Below, in pieces: positions 1 to 9,741 of a DNA stretch of 64,000 bases. Below the pieces are notes generated by a model. It had not been told where the DNA came from. It did not search any database and was given only the letters and a program-made list of their open reading frames with translations. Position 1 is the stretch's first letter. Each line of letters opens with the position of its first letter. The stretch lies in the NCBI RefSeq assembly GCF_024396695.1, contig NZ_CP094359.1, positions 1,116,001 to 1,180,000 of the forward strand. The letters are read 5' to 3'. Position numbers and translations under genes: made by a program. The DNA comes from Acidithiobacillus sp. YTS05. Its GTDB lineage: Bacteria > Pseudomonadota > Gammaproteobacteria > Acidithiobacillales > Acidithiobacillaceae.

Positions 1-314
1 GTCGTAATGGCGCGCCCATTGGGGGATTTCTGTAGTCGCTCGATGCATTCGAGCACTGGCTGCAAGGCCTCCTCGCCAAGCGCCTGGGCCACTGTCGGCC
101 ATTCTTCGAGAAAGGCGAGCAACGGCTCGGCCCCGCGTCCGAGTTTGCCAATCTGGCGGGCCGCGTCGAGATAGCGGGTTAGCCCCTGGGCGCTCAGGAT
201 TGCTTGCGCCTCCCGCCAGAGGTCCGGAAAGATACGTTTCACTTCGTCGAAGCGGCTGTCCAGACGCGCCCAGGCGTCGTCCAGGCGGGCCAGATCATCC
301 GTGTGGGCAGGCAT
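1..314 (-). CDS. cbbO: CbbO, RuBisCO activase adaptor (N-terminal part, runs off the window)
   Basis: The ATG lies 13 bases after the cbbQ stop, and the frame stays open to the window edge, giving 104 residues. The N-terminus (MPAHTDDLARLDDAW) is a helical, charged segment as expected for CbbO. CbbO is known to pair with the AAA+ protein CbbQ to form a RuBisCO activase that removes inhibitory sugar phosphates; its C-terminal von Willebrand A domain would lie outside the window. The assignment rests mostly on position after cbbM and cbbQ, which is the standard order. No truncation is implied beyond the window edge. Confidence 0.8.
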   Translation of the reverse strand, partial: MPAHTDDLARLDDAWARLDSRFDEVKRIFPDLWREAQAILSAQGLTRYLDAARQIGKLGRGAEPLLAFLEEWPTVAQALGEEALQPVLECIERLQKSPNGRAIT

Positions 315-327
315 GTCGTCAGGGGAC

Positions 328-1143
328 TCAGGCAAAGGTGCTACGGATGGCATGCTCGAGGGTGGCACGAATGTCGGCGTCGTCGGTGATCGGGGCGGCC
401 AAGGCCATGCGGCAAGCGTCTTGGGGAGCGACGCCGTCTTCGATCAAGGAGGCGGCATACACCAGCAAACGCGTGGAAATGCCCTCGTCGAGTCCGTGTC
501 CTTTGAGGCGCCTTGCCACCGCGCCAATTTTCACCAACTGTCCGGCGATTTCTGCTGCTACACCCGCTTCCTTCTCCAGAATGCTGGCTTCCAGCTCTGG
601 TGCGGGGTAGTCAAAATCAAATGCGGTAAATCGTTGCTTGGTGGAGGGTTTTAGGTCTTTCATCAAGCTCTGGTAGCCCGGGTTATAGGATATGACCAGC
701 TGAAAATCCGGATGGGCTTGGACCAGTTCCCCTTTTTTGTCCAGGGGCAACACGCGCCGGTGGTCGGTGAGGGGATGAATGACCACGGTAGTGTCCTGCC
801 GAGCTTCGACCACTTCATCCAGATAGCAGATGGCGCCCATACGGGCGGCGGTGGTCAAAGGACCGTCGATCCAGCGGGTGCCATGGGCATCGAGGAGGTA
901 GCGTCCGACCAGGTCGCTGGCCGTCATGTCCTCGTTGCAGGCCACGGTAATGAGGGGCTTGCCCAGCTTCCAGGCCATGAATTCGATGAAGCGGGATTTG
1001 CCGCAACCAGTTGGCCCTTTTACCATCACCGGCAACCGTTTGCGATAAGCGGCCGCAAAGAGTTCCACCTCGTTACCATGGGGTTGGTAATAGGGTTCGC
1101 TACGGATCAGGTAGCTTTGCGAATGCAGAGTAGGATCGTTCAC
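328..1143 (-). CDS. cbbQ: CbbQ, MoxR-type AAA+ RuBisCO activase subunit
   Basis: This 271-residue AAA+ ATPase of the MoxR/NorQ group has Walker A GPTGCGKS at residues 43-50, a Walker B-like ICYLDEV about 60 residues later, and a family-typical N-terminus (YYQPHGNEVELF). Known role: with CbbO it remodels inhibited RuBisCO in the cytosol using ATP. It lies 109 bases downstream of cbbM on the same strand, separated by a strong hairpin, and is followed directly by cbbO. The start is a GTG at 1143; an ATG a few bases upstream is in another frame. The Shine-Dalgarno sequence is weak (AGGG), so its yield may be lower than that of cbbM. Length is normal for the family. Confidence 0.93.
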   Translation of the reverse strand: MNDPTLHSQSYLIRSEPYYQPHGNEVELFAAAYRKRLPVMVKGPTGCGKSRFIEFMAWKLGKPLITVACNEDMTASDLVGRYLLDAHGTRWIDGPLTTAARMGAICYLDEVVEARQDTTVVIHPLTDHRRVLPLDKKGELVQAHPDFQLVISYNPGYQSLMKDLKPSTKQRFTAFDFDYPAPELEASILEKEAGVAAEIAGQLVKIGAVARRLKGHGLDEGISTRLLVYAASLIEDGVAPQDACRMALAAPITDDADIRATLEHAIRSTFA

Positions 1144-1183
1144 GTTGCATTTTCCCTAGCAATCAAGCAAACAAGCGAATGGG

Positions 1184-1206
1184 GGCCCCGCATTGAAGGC
1201 GGGGCC
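1184..1206 (-). promoter_or_regulatory. GC-rich hairpin between cbbM and cbbQ
   Basis: Perfect 8-base arms (GGCCCCGC and GCGGGGCC) with a 7-base loop lie in the 109-base gap between cbbM and cbbQ. On the minus strand it is followed only by a modestly T-rich stretch, not a clean T-tract. It could be a partial terminator or an RNA-stabilising structure that gives more cbbM than cbbQO transcript. Function is inferred. Confidence 0.55.
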
Positions 1207-1252
1207 GAGCCGCACCTGGGCACTAATGCCCGGGCGCGGTAGGGTGGTTGCC

Positions 1253-2632
1253 TTAGCGATGGGCACCAATCTTGTCCCGCCAGCCGGGATACAGCTTGTC
1301 GGCATCGCCAGGGAAGGACTCGAAGGCACGCGCAAATTCCTTATGTTCCTTGGCGTATTCGATGGGATCGGCGCCGCTCTTCCAGCACTCATAGGCTTGG
1401 CGCAGGGACTTGGCGCCGGCCGCGGGGCTGTCGACGTGGCCGTAGGAGCCGCCGCCGGCGGTATTGATGACGTTGCCGTGACCTAGGTTCTCGAAGAAGC
1501 CAGGTAGCCTCAGGGCGTTCATGCCGCCGGAGATGATTGGGGTAGTGGGCTTCATGCCATACCATTTCTGATAGTACACCGGCCCCTGGCACTCGTCGCG
1601 CTCGATCATGTAGGCGATGTTTCGGTCGTCATTCTCGCCTTCCATTTTTCCGTAGCCCATGGTACCCACATGAATCCCGGATGCACCTTGCAAACGAGCA
1701 ATCTTGGCCAGCACGAAGGCGGTATAACCGCGCTTCGCCGAGGGGGAGGTGATCATGCCGTGCCCGGCGCGATGGTAGTGCAGATACTGAGCGGGGTATT
1801 GCCGCCGGGCGGTAGTGATCATGCCCGGACCACCCACGAAACCGTCCACCAGGAACGCTACCTTATCGGCGTCGGGACCAAAGGTTTCCAGGATGAAATC
1901 TGCCCGGGCACACATTTCATAGTGATCGTCGGCGGTGATGTTGGCCGAGAAGATCTTGGCCTGGCCGGTTTCATCCATGGCACGCTTCATGGCGTCGGCC
2001 ACCAGTGGGATGGTTTTCTTGAGAGGCGAAAAGATCTGGTTGCCCTGGGGCTCATCATTTTTGATGAAATCACCTCCGAGCCAGAACTGATAGGCGGCAT
2101 GCGCAAAGGGTTCCGGCCGCAGGCCCAGCTTGGGCTTGATGATGGTGCCGGCGATATAACCTCCGTCCTTGAGCGGGCGCCCGAGGATACGCCATAAATC
2201 GGAGATGTCGCGGCTGGGCCCGTCGAACAACTGGATGGCACGCGGCGGTACCCAGAAATCGATCATCTTGGCGTGGGCAATGTCGCCCATGCCCTGGTTG
2301 TTGCCGATGGCCAGCGTCAGGAAGGAAACGATCATCATGCGACCATCGGTCACGTTGCGGTCGAAAAGATCCAAGGGATAAGCGATCCGCATGTCTTCGG
2401 TCGCTTCGTCGATGTGGTAGACGAGGGCGTCGACGCCTTTGGTGAAGTCGTCAGTGGTCGAGACTTCGACATTGGTACCCGTGGACGATTCTGCGGCAAA
2501 GTGGGCTGCAGCTTCCAGATAGCCATGCCCAGCCTTGGGCTTCATCTTGTACGCCACTAAAATATGCTGACCATTCTTGATCAGCTCTTCTTCCGAGAGG
2601 GACAGGTCAGCATAACGTGCCGATTGATCCAT
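1253..2632 (-). CDS. cbbM: RuBisCO form II large subunit
   Basis: Form II ribulose-1,5-bisphosphate carboxylase/oxygenase, the CO2-fixing enzyme of the Calvin cycle. Visible signatures are [11 protein letters not shown], the active-site [14 protein letters not shown] (the carbamylated lysine and the metal-binding D/E of form II enzymes), HYHRAGHG, and a [11 protein letters not shown] loop-6 region. The sequence aligns by eye over its full length with the Rhodospirillum rubrum enzyme and has no small-subunit partner. I chose the ATG at 2632 (MDQSARY, as in R. rubrum) because AGGAG sits 8 bases before it; a GTG three codons upstream would be too close to that site. It is transcribed away from cbbR, the usual arrangement for a CbbR-activated operon. 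Confidence 0.98.
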   Translation of the reverse strand: MDQSARYADLSLSEEELIKNGQHILVAYKMKPKAGHGYLEAAAHFAAESSTGTNVEVSTTDDFTKGVDALVYHIDEATEDMRIAYPLDLFDRNVTDGRMMIVSFLTLAIGNNQGMGDIAHAKMIDFWVPPRAIQLFDGPSRDISDLWRILGRPLKDGGYIAGTIIKPKLGLRPEPFAHAAYQFWLGGDFIKNDEPQGNQIFSPLKKTIPLVADAMKRAMDETGQAKIFSANITADDHYEMCARADFILETFGPDADKVAFLVDGFVGGPGMITTARRQYPAQYLHYHRAGHGMITSPSAKRGYTAFVLAKIARLQGASGIHVGTMGYGKMEGENDDRNIAYMIERDECQGPVYYQKWYGMKPTTPIISGGMNALRLPGFFENLGHGNVINTAGGGSYGHVDSPAAGAKSLRQAYECWKSGADPIEYAKEHKEFARAFESFPGDADKLYPGWRDKIGAHR

Positions 2633-2680
2633 GGTGTGCACTCCTTGTATTGTCAGGAGTAGACACTGTACCCGCTCGGA

Positions 2681-2701
2681 ATAATCAACAAAAACGATTA
2701 T
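2681..2701. promoter_or_regulatory. LysR-type inverted repeat in the cbbM-cbbR intergenic region (candidate CbbR site)
   Basis: ATAATC, nine bases, then GATTAT form a perfect 6-base inverted repeat in the AT-rich 152-base region between divergent cbbM and cbbR. LysR regulators bind dyads of T-N11-A type, so this is the best CbbR candidate site. A TATAAT-like minus-strand hexamer at 2704-2709 would suit a cbbM -10 element. Binding is inferred. Confidence 0.5.
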
Positions 2702-2784
2702 ATATTATAGAAAAAATTAGAAAGAATAATGATTCCGTGGGTTGGCAGAATATCTACGATTTATGAGAGCACCGGCTACACACC

Positions 2785-3711
2785 ATGAAAAATCTTACCT
2801 TACGACAACTGGATATCTTGAGGATGCTGGGAAGCACCGGATCCTATACCAAGGCTGCCAAGCAGTTGCATCTCACCCAGTCGGCGGTCTACGTGCAGAT
2901 ACGCAAGCTGGAGCAGGAGATCGGTCTCCCCTTGACCGAGCAGGTGGGGAAAAAGGTCTTTTTGACAGATGCTGGCAACGAGGTTTTGCGTGCGAGTAAT
3001 TGCATCAACGACCAGATCGAAGAGCTGAACCGTTCCCTGGAACATCTGCGTGACGTCGAAGATGGCCAGGTGCGCATTGCCGTCACCTCCGCCGCCAATG
3101 CCTTTGCGGTGGACCTATTGGCGCGCTTTCAACAGCAGCATACCCATATCCAAATCCGGCTTGACATTGCCAATCGCAAGGAGGTGTTGGAGAGCCTGGA
3201 GCGCAACGACATCGATATGGCAATTATGGGAGAACCGCCGCAAGCGATGGATCTAATTGCACTTCCATTTCATGAAAATCACCTGATCGTCATTGCTGCG
3301 GCAAACTCTCCCCTACCGCGCATTTCCGCCATTTCCCTGGCAGATCTCGCCAAAGAAACCTTTGTGCTGCGCGAGCCTGGATCGGGCACCAGAGAGGCAA
3401 TCTTGCGTTATTTCGAGGAGCACGGGTTAGAAATCGAAGACCGTGTCATCATGAACAATAATGAATCTATCAAACAAGCGGTAAAGGTAGGTATGGGAGT
3501 GGCGATCGTTTCGCGCCATAGCGTTCTCACCAAGATCGAGGCCGGGTATTTGCGGGAAATTGCCGTGGAAGGATTCCCTTTACAGAAAATGTGGCATCTG
3601 GTGCATCGAAAAGGAAAGAAGCTGGCGCCCGCGCCAAAAACCTTCAAATCTTACCTGTTGCAACATCAGTATGTTCGCACGACTACCGAACTATCCCAAA
3701 TTATCTCGTGA
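2785..3711 (+). CDS. cbbR: CbbR, LysR-family activator of the CO2-fixation operon
   Basis: This 308-residue LysR-type regulator has an N-terminal winged helix-turn-helix (about residues 5-65, with SYTKAAKQLHLTQSAVYVQIRKLE) and a two-lobe effector domain from about residue 90 (GQVRIAVTSAANAFAV). CbbR proteins are known to activate cbb operons in response to cell redox or carbon state through metabolites such as NADPH or phosphorylated sugars. It is divergent from cbbM with the shared control region between them, which supports CbbR over another LysR member. The ATG at 2785 is in the standard MKNLTLRQL context. Length is typical. Confidence 0.93.
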   Translation: MKNLTLRQLDILRMLGSTGSYTKAAKQLHLTQSAVYVQIRKLEQEIGLPLTEQVGKKVFLTDAGNEVLRASNCINDQIEELNRSLEHLRDVEDGQVRIAVTSAANAFAVDLLARFQQQHTHIQIRLDIANRKEVLESLERNDIDMAIMGEPPQAMDLIALPFHENHLIVIAAANSPLPRISAISLADLAKETFVLREPGSGTREAILRYFEEHGLEIEDRVIMNNNESIKQAVKVGMGVAIVSRHSVLTKIEAGYLREIAVEGFPLQKMWHLVHRKGKKLAPAPKTFKSYLLQHQYVRTTTELSQIIS

Positions 3712-3834
3712 GAAAATGGCAATGGCAATTATGAGGCTGCCTCAGGATCATCGACTGCGAGGGATTCGCGTGATCGTGGATGGCGTGTGGAGACTGAAAA
3801 CGTTCATTTACGCGTAGTTGGGTAGCAGCGCGCA

Positions 3835-4068
3835 TCATTGCCCCGCTACCCTGACCAGTTTGGTTCGGCCGGACGCGCCGGCTTTGATCGTTACCTCGGC
3901 CTTTCGGCAGCGGAATTTCTCCGCCACCAGGGTTAGCAACTCTTCGTTCGCTTTGCCGTCGACAGGAGGAGACTTCAGTTTAGCCACCCAGGTACCGTCT
4001 GCGGCTTGGGAGAGCTCTGACACGCGAGCTCGAGGTTTCACCTTGACCTGAAGCATAATTTCGACCAT
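3835..4068 (-). CDS. DUF167 / YggU-family small protein
   Basis: This 77-residue protein has the DUF167 pattern: a beta-rich N-terminus (LQVKVKPRAR), the central SPPVDGKANEELL motif, and a C-terminal KAGASGRTKLVRV strand. Family members are about 75-100 residues, cytosolic and of unclear function, so no activity is claimed. It stands alone on the minus strand, convergent with cbbR. An internal ATG four codons in is an alternative start. Confidence 0.85.
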   Translation of the reverse strand: MVEIMLQVKVKPRARVSELSQAADGTWVAKLKSPPVDGKANEELLTLVAEKFRCRKAEVTIKAGASGRTKLVRVAGQ

Positions 4069-4258
4069 CTGTTACCCAACGCCTGTGCTGTAATGGCAAG
4101 GGCCGCCTGAGTCCTGCTGTAGGCGGGTGGCGTTGGCATTGACACCCGCCATCTCTCTCCTTTTTGATCATAACTGAACAGATGTCGTTATGGAATTGCA
4201 ATTCCTCTTGGGTGCCCGCCAGAGGGACCGACGGGAACTGCCCAGTGCTGTTGCCTCC

Positions 4259-4348
4259 CATCGACCCGATGTGATGGTCATGGAGAGCACAGGAAGCTAC
4301 TGGAAGATTCCCTATGCGGCCCTTGGAGGCAGACCTTGCTGGCGTTGA
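4259..4348 (+). pseudogene. IS110-family transposase remnant
   Basis: A short open stretch encodes VMVMESTGSYWKIPY, which resembles the conserved MESTGxYW segment of IS110-family (DEDD) transposases, and ends in a stop 15 codons later. The rest of the element is not visible on either side. It lies just beyond the point where phosphoketolase homology stops, so an IS110-type insertion and decay may have removed the phosphoketolase C-terminus. Too short for a firm call. Confidence 0.45.
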
Positions 4349-4399
4349 TCCTTGCGATTATCTTGTGGATGTATAGCTACAGATCTTTTCTGCAGGTTT

Positions 4400-5109
4400 T
4401 CAGAATGGCCACTGCCAGTCGCCAATCTCCGGAGGGTCGTTACCCATTGCATAAGCATGTTGCTTAAAACTGTGCCAACTGGTAGCGAGCGGTCCCGTTT
4501 CCGCCTCTCCATCGCCCACGACCGTTAAGGCGATGAGATCTGGATTATCCAGCACTGCGCCCACGGCATGCGAGATGCTGTACCCTAATTCCCCTCCCTC
4601 ATGGATGCTACCCGGCGCCTCGGGCGTGGCATGACTACCAATGCCGCCAGGAAAGAAAAACTGCTTGAAGAAACGCTGGAGTCCAGCCAGGTCTTTGCTG
4701 ATCTCCGGATAGACCTCTGAATAGGTGCCTTCCAAGTAGGCCTGGGACAGGATCGCCGGTGCCCCATGGCTAGGCCCGGAAATATAAATGGCGTTCAAAT
4801 CATATTTCTTGATCAGCCGGTTGAAGTGAATATACGTGAAACACTGTCCAGCATCGGAACCCCAATGGCCGAGCAGTCGCGGCTTTATATGAGCTAGTGA
4901 AAGTGGTTCCCGCAGCAGGGGACTGTCTTGGAGATAGAGCATACCAAGACAGAGGTAGAGACTAGCCCGCCAATAAGAGTCGATCAGAGCAAGCTCGTCG
5001 GCACCGAGAGGCGACCCTGGAATTGTGGCACGGGCCGGGCCGTAAGCACTCAGAGCTAAGCACTCAGAGCCGGCGGCGTTTCCTCATGTTGCGACGGTTG
5101 CTCTTGCAT
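4400..5109 (-). pseudogene. xfp: Phosphoketolase, N-terminal remnant, frameshifted and truncated
   Basis: Phosphoketolase splits xylulose-5-phosphate or fructose-6-phosphate to acetyl-phosphate using thiamine diphosphate. The remnant has [23 protein letters not shown] text, the GPSHGAP motif, FPGGIGSH and [16 protein letters not shown], all from the N-terminal third of the roughly 800-residue enzyme. Two lesions are visible. The ATG at 5109 ([10 protein letters not shown]) runs into a stop at codon 18 because a 14-base unit is duplicated at 5043-5070; deleting one copy restores an uninterrupted reading ([16 protein letters not shown]) into the downstream frame. Homology then ends near 4440 and the frame stops at 4400, so about 600 residues are absent. 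A non-functional relic. Confidence 0.93.
5043..5070. repeat. Exact 14-bp tandem duplication inside the phosphoketolase gene
   Basis: The unit TAAGCACTCAGAGC occurs twice with no spacer; bases on either side break the periodicity, so the unit is exactly 14 bases. Removing one copy restores the phosphoketolase frame, so the duplication is the inactivating event for the N-terminus. A second 14-bp tandem duplication is at 12207-12235. Confidence 0.98.
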
Positions 5110-5288
5110 GCCTAGCCCCTCAGGATAATCTTTGCAACCCAGCAAGTAATAGTGTAACAGAAATCAATGAAGTCTTTGCTCGCCCCATGGTACTTGGCTG
5201 GTGGCCGAAACCGAGCGATAGTGCTACGGCTCGCGCAAGGCCACAGCGCAACGCCACCACGTGATTGCAATTTTCATTATTGGATCAA

Positions 5289-6278
5289 CTAGGTAGATAC
5301 TATGTTATGGTTGCTGCGCCCCTCGCAATAATCGGTGAGATTCTCGATGGTCGTCGCCGCGATGGTTTGCAATGCCTCGCGCGTAAAAAAGGATTGGTGA
5401 CCGGTGACGATCACATTGGGGAAAGTCAACAACCTCTCGAAGGTGTCATCGCAGATGATGTCATCACAGTGATCACGGAAATATAGTTCCGCCTCTTCCT
5501 CGTAAACGTCTAGGCCCACTGCTCCCAGACGCCGGGATTTAAGCGCCCCGATCAATGCCGCGGTATCAATCAGTCCGCCACGGCTGGTATTGATAAGCAT
5601 CGCGCCCTTCGGCAACAGCGCGAGGCGTTCGGCATTCAGCAGGTGTTGCGTTTCGGGTAGGAGAGGAAGATGCAGGCTCACAATCTGGCTCTGCTGCAAT
5701 AGCTCTTCTAGAGGCAGGTACAACATCCCCAGCTCCTGCGCCGCTGGATTGGGAGATATGTCATAGCCCAACAAGCGGCAGCCCATGCCGTGCAGAATTC
5801 GAGCCAGGGCGAGTCCGATTTTTCCAGTACCGATGATGCCTATGGTCTTGCCGTGCATATCAAATCCCAGTAACCCATCCAGGAGGAGATTTCCTTCTCG
5901 AACCCGGTTATAGGCCTTATGGACTTTGCGGTTGAGGGTCAGCATCAAAGCAAGAGCGAATTCGGCTACCGCATAAGGGGAGTACTCCCTTACCCGCATC
6001 ACCGTCATTCCCAATTGGGTCGCGGTGGCTATATGCACATGGTTGTATCCGGTGCTACGCAACGCAAGTAACTCGATACCCAATTTTGCTAAGATGTGCA
6101 ACGCCTCCTGATCGAGGCGATCATCTACAAATGGACACACAGCAGGAAAACCTTGGGCGACAAAGGCGGTTTTCGCGTTCAGCGTGACGTCCGTGAAAAT
6201 CAATTCATGCCGCCCATTGTTGGCGGCATTCAGATACTCTTGATCATATGGCCGACTACTGGTTACCAAACAACGCAT
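5289..6278 (-). CDS. ldhA: D-2-hydroxyacid dehydrogenase, D-lactate dehydrogenase type
   Basis: This 329-residue NAD-dependent D-2-hydroxyacid dehydrogenase has substrate-domain text LALRSTGYNHVHI, the Rossmann motif GIIGTGKIG near residues 148-155, the catalytic arginine in NTSRGGLID, LDVYEEEAELYF and the catalytic histidine in TGHQSFFT. The GLDVYEEE..YF pattern is typical of fermentative LdhA, which reduces pyruvate to D-lactate; a related hydroxyacid remains possible. A strong AGGAGG sits before the ATG at 6278. It stands between decayed phosphoketolase and decayed PEP synthase, so it looks like the surviving part of a fermentative module. Length and catalytic residues are intact. Confidence 0.9.
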   Translation of the reverse strand: MRCLVTSSRPYDQEYLNAANNGRHELIFTDVTLNAKTAFVAQGFPAVCPFVDDRLDQEALHILAKLGIELLALRSTGYNHVHIATATQLGMTVMRVREYSPYAVAEFALALMLTLNRKVHKAYNRVREGNLLLDGLLGFDMHGKTIGIIGTGKIGLALARILHGMGCRLLGYDISPNPAAQELGMLYLPLEELLQQSQIVSLHLPLLPETQHLLNAERLALLPKGAMLINTSRGGLIDTAALIGALKSRRLGAVGLDVYEEEAELYFRDHCDDIICDDTFERLLTFPNVIVTGHQSFFTREALQTIAATTIENLTDYCEGRSNHNIVST

Positions 6279-6788
6279 CCAAAACCTCCTTTTTGGGTGG
6301 TATAGACAAATTTACACCCTTCAGTGGGCAGGCCGCTTTCCTGCAGAGAGCGGCGCTGGGATGGGCGCGCCAAGATAGCGGCTGCTGACGACGCAAGGTT
6401 GCGCTAGCTCAGGAATCTCTTGCTCATGCGGCGCCACCTCCTGCACGAGGTTTGCGCCCGAGACTTGCCTCGATTTCGAGCACATGGCGGGTGGTGGCAA
6501 TCACGGTGTCGGGATTGAGGCTCATGGTGTCGATGCCGATCTCGACCAGGAATTCGGCCATCTCTGGATAGTCCGACGGCGCCTGGCCGCACAATCCGGA
6601 GTGGATGCCGTTGCGGCGACAGCCTTCGACTGCGAGGCGGATCATTTCCTTCACGCCGTCATCGCGCTCGTCGTAGTCGAAGGCGACGATTTCGCTGTCG
6701 CGATCCACGCCCAGGGTGAGCTGGGTGAAGTGGCCCCCGAAAGTTGGACAAGGGGTTAAGCTCTGGGCTTCAGGAAAGGAGTCGAGGG

Positions 6789-7094
6789 ATGAAGGGAAAA
6801 CGCAAGCAGTACAAGCCGGAATTCAAGGCGCAGGTAGCCCTGGCGGCCTTGCAGGGCGATAAGACGATGGCCGAGCTGGCGCAAGAATTTGGGGTACATC
6901 CCACCATGATCAATGCCTGGCGCCGGCAGCTGGTGGAGCATGCGGCCACGGCCTTTGAACGGGGAAAGTCCCGGACCGAGGAGCCCGTGGACGTGCAGGC
7001 TTTGTATCGGAAGATCGGACAGCTGGAGATGGAACGCGATTTTTTAGCCTCCAGGCCCGGTCTCATGTCCCGGATCGGGAAAGGCGCCAAATGA
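6789..7094 (+). CDS. IS3-family OrfA (helix-turn-helix subunit of transposase)
   Basis: This 101-residue basic protein (MKGKRKQYKPEFKAQVALAA) has the HTH_Tnp_1 / IS3-IS911 pattern: a helix-turn-helix around LQGDKTMAELAQEFGVHPTM and a C-terminal leucine-zipper-like region (YRKIGQLEMERDFL). I chose the ATG at 6789 because AAGGAG precedes it by 7 bases. It ends overlapping the start of orfB (ATGA), with only four bases shared. The family often makes an OrfAB fusion by -1 frameshifting; here no slippery site was confirmed. Confidence 0.9.
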   Translation: MKGKRKQYKPEFKAQVALAALQGDKTMAELAQEFGVHPTMINAWRRQLVEHAATAFERGKSRTEEPVDVQALYRKIGQLEMERDFLASRPGLMSRIGKGAK

Positions 7095-7915
7095 TCGACC
7101 GGGCCCAAACCCCAGTTTCTGTGCAACGGCAATGCGCTCTTTTGGGCGTGCCCCGCAGTACGGTCTATTACCGCGCGCATCCTCGGCCGATGGGCGACGG
7201 GCTGTTGCGGGCGATCGATCGCCTCTACACCGCCTTTCCATTCATGGGTAGGCGGCAGATCCATCGGATGCTGAAAGCGGAGAATGTCGTGGTCAACCGC
7301 AAAACGGTACACCGGGCCATGCGTATCCTCGACATTGCCGCGGTGGCGCCCGGACCACACACCAGCAAGCCCCACCCCCAGCACCCAAAATATCCTTATC
7401 TGTTGCGTGGCGTGACGGTGGACCGTCCCCACCAGGTCTGGTCCGCGGATGTGACCTATCTGCCCATGGCACGAGGATTTCAATACCTCGTAGCCGTAGT
7501 GGACTGGTTCAGTCGTAAGGTGTTGTCCTGGCGGGTTTCCAACAGTCTTGATGCGGGTTTCTGCGTAGAGGCCCTGAAAGAGGCCATACGCCGCTATGGC
7601 ACCCCCGAGATCTTCAACACGGATCAGGGCGCTCAGTTCACCGCGGAGTCCTTCCTCTCTGTACTCCGCCAGCACGGCATTCGAATCAGTATGGACGGCA
7701 AAGGCCGGGCCCTGGATAACGTCTTTGTCGAACGGCTTTGGCGCACCGTCAAATACGAGCACGTCTACCTGCGGCCAGCAGAAACTGGAACCGAGCTGAA
7801 AGCTGGCCTCAGGACCTACTTCGACTGGTATAATGCCGAAAGACCGCACTCTTCTCTGGGAGACAGAACACCCGATGTGGTCTATGCAGAAGGTTTACAA
7901 AGGCTGGTGGCCTGA
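7091..7915 (+). CDS. IS3-family OrfB transposase (DDE integrase core)
   Basis: This 274-residue protein has an N-terminal HTH_21-like part (GLLRAIDRLYTAFPFMGRR) and an rve integrase core. The catalytic triad is visible: D in VWSADVTYL, D in FNTDQGAQF and E in ERLWRTVKYE, followed by the family-typical YNAERPHSSLGDRTP. It starts at the ATG overlapping the orfA stop and appears intact, so the element may still be mobile. It differs from the second copy by very few residues (for example P versus S at residue 8). Confidence 0.95.
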   Translation: MIDRAQTPVSVQRQCALLGVPRSTVYYRAHPRPMGDGLLRAIDRLYTAFPFMGRRQIHRMLKAENVVVNRKTVHRAMRILDIAAVAPGPHTSKPHPQHPKYPYLLRGVTVDRPHQVWSADVTYLPMARGFQYLVAVVDWFSRKVLSWRVSNSLDAGFCVEALKEAIRRYGTPEIFNTDQGAQFTAESFLSVLRQHGIRISMDGKGRALDNVFVERLWRTVKYEHVYLRPAETGTELKAGLRTYFDWYNAERPHSSLGDRTPDVVYAEGLQRLVA

Positions 7916-9741
7916 CCCGCCATGGAAACAGGTTCAGAGCTTAATCACTCCAGCAGGCTGTCCAATCCAGGGGGACCACCTCAGGGTGAGGTCGTTGGAG
8001 CCGATGGAAAAGCCGTCGAAGAGCTTAGCGAACTGGTCGATAAGGATGACGTTGTTCGGGATTTCGCACATGGCGTAGACCTGCAGCCCGTTTTCACCGC
8101 GCTTGAGGCCGAATTCAGCCATCTTGGCCAGCACCGCGTCAGCCTCCTGCACCCGACGCACGAACGGCAACATGAGGATCATGTTGGTGAGCCCCATGTC
8201 CTCGCGTACCCGTTTCATGGCTAGGCACTCCAGGCGAAAGCCCTCCGCATAAGCTGGATGGGCATAGCGCGAGGCGCCACGGAAACCGAGCATCGGGTTG
8301 TCTTCGTCCGGCTCGAAATCGGCGCCGCCGATCAGGCTGGCGTATTCGTTGGACTTGAAGTCGGACATCCGCACGACCACTGGCTTGGGTCAGAACGCTG
8401 CGGCAATCGTGCCGATGCCCTCGGACAGGCGCTGTACAAAAAAGCTCGCGCCGTCCGAATAGCCGCGCAGCAGTCGATCGATCGCCGTGCGTGCTGAGGG
8501 GTCCTTCACCTTCTCCGGGTGCAACAAGGCCAGCGGGTGTGCCTTGATGGTTTCGTTGATGACAAACTCCATGCGCGCTAGTCCTACGCCGTCGTTAGGC
8601 AGGAATGCGGTCTTGAAGGCGATGTCCGGGTTGCCGATGTTAATCATGATGCCGGTGGCAGGTCGCGGGATGTCGCTAACTTCGACCTTGTCGATATGAA
8701 ACGGCACCGCTCCACGGTAGACTTTGCCAGCGTCGCCCTCGGCGCAGGAGACGGTGACCGTGTCGCCGCTGGACACTGCGCTGCTTGCCTTGCCCGCGCC
8801 GACCACGGCGGGAATGCCCAGCTCGCGGGCGATGATGGCGGCGTGACAAGTTCGGCCGCCGCGATTGGTGACGATGGCTGCGGCAGTCTTCATCACCGGT
8901 TCCCAGTCGGGGGTGGTGGTATCGGCGACCAGTACCTCGCCGGGCTTGAACTCGGATAGATGGGCGACGTCAGCGATCACGTGGGCGCGCCCGGCGGCGA
9001 TCTTCTCGCCGACGGAACGGCCGGTGACCAGGACCTCACCGCTGCCGTCGAGCACATAGGTTTCGAGTTGCGTCGGCTTGCGTTGCGAAGCCACTGTTTC
9101 CGGGCGTGCCTGCACAATATAGAGCTTGCCGTCCAGACCGTCCTTGGCCCACTCCATGTCCATCGGATGGCCATAGTGCTCCTCGATCTTGATCGCCGCT
9201 TCAGCTAGCTCTAGCACGTCGGCATCGCTGAGGCAAAAACGTTCGCGGTCGACCTTGGGGGTGGGGATGTTGCGCGTGGTATGGCGGGCATCGCCTTCGA
9301 CATAGATCATCTTCACCGCCTTCTCGCCAAGACTGCGACGCAGCACACTGCGGTGGCCCTGGTTGAACGTCGGCTTATGGACGTAGAACTCGTCCGGGTC
9401 CACCGCGCCTTGGACCACGTTCTCGCCCAGGCCATAGGCGCCGGTGATGAACACTATGTCGCGGAAACCCGATTCGGTGTCGAGGGAGAACATCACCCCG
9501 GAGGCGGCCAGGTCCGAGCGCACCATCTTCATTACGCCGATCGATAGTGCGACCTTGAAATGGTCGAAACCCTCGTCAATGCGGTAGTGGATGGCGCGGT
9601 CGGTGAACAAGCTGGCAAAGTCGCGTCGGCAGGCATCGAGCAGGCTTTCTTCGCCGCGGATGTTCAGGTAGGTTGAGGTGGTCCCCCTGGATTGGACAGC
9701 CTGCTGGAGTGATTAAGCTCTGAACCTGTTTCCATGGCGGG

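Larger units (their letters stand above)
6726..7983 (+). mobile_element. IS3-family insertion sequence, copy 1 (1258 bp)
   Basis: The ends are imperfect inverted repeats of about 25 bases: TGAAGTGGCCCCC... at the left and, on the other strand, TGAGGTGGTCCCC... at the right, both leading into TTGGACA. The flanks carry a 3-bp target duplication (GGG at 6723-6725 and 7984-7986). It encodes overlapping orfA and orfB. It sits in the C-terminal part of ppsA, in the opposite orientation to that gene. A near-identical copy in reverse orientation lies at 9674-10931. Confidence 0.95.

Noticed and set aside
8390..8392. Selenocysteine or recoded TGA in ppsA
   Set aside because: The family has tryptophan here and the gene also carries two insertions; a nonsense change (or base-call error) is simpler.
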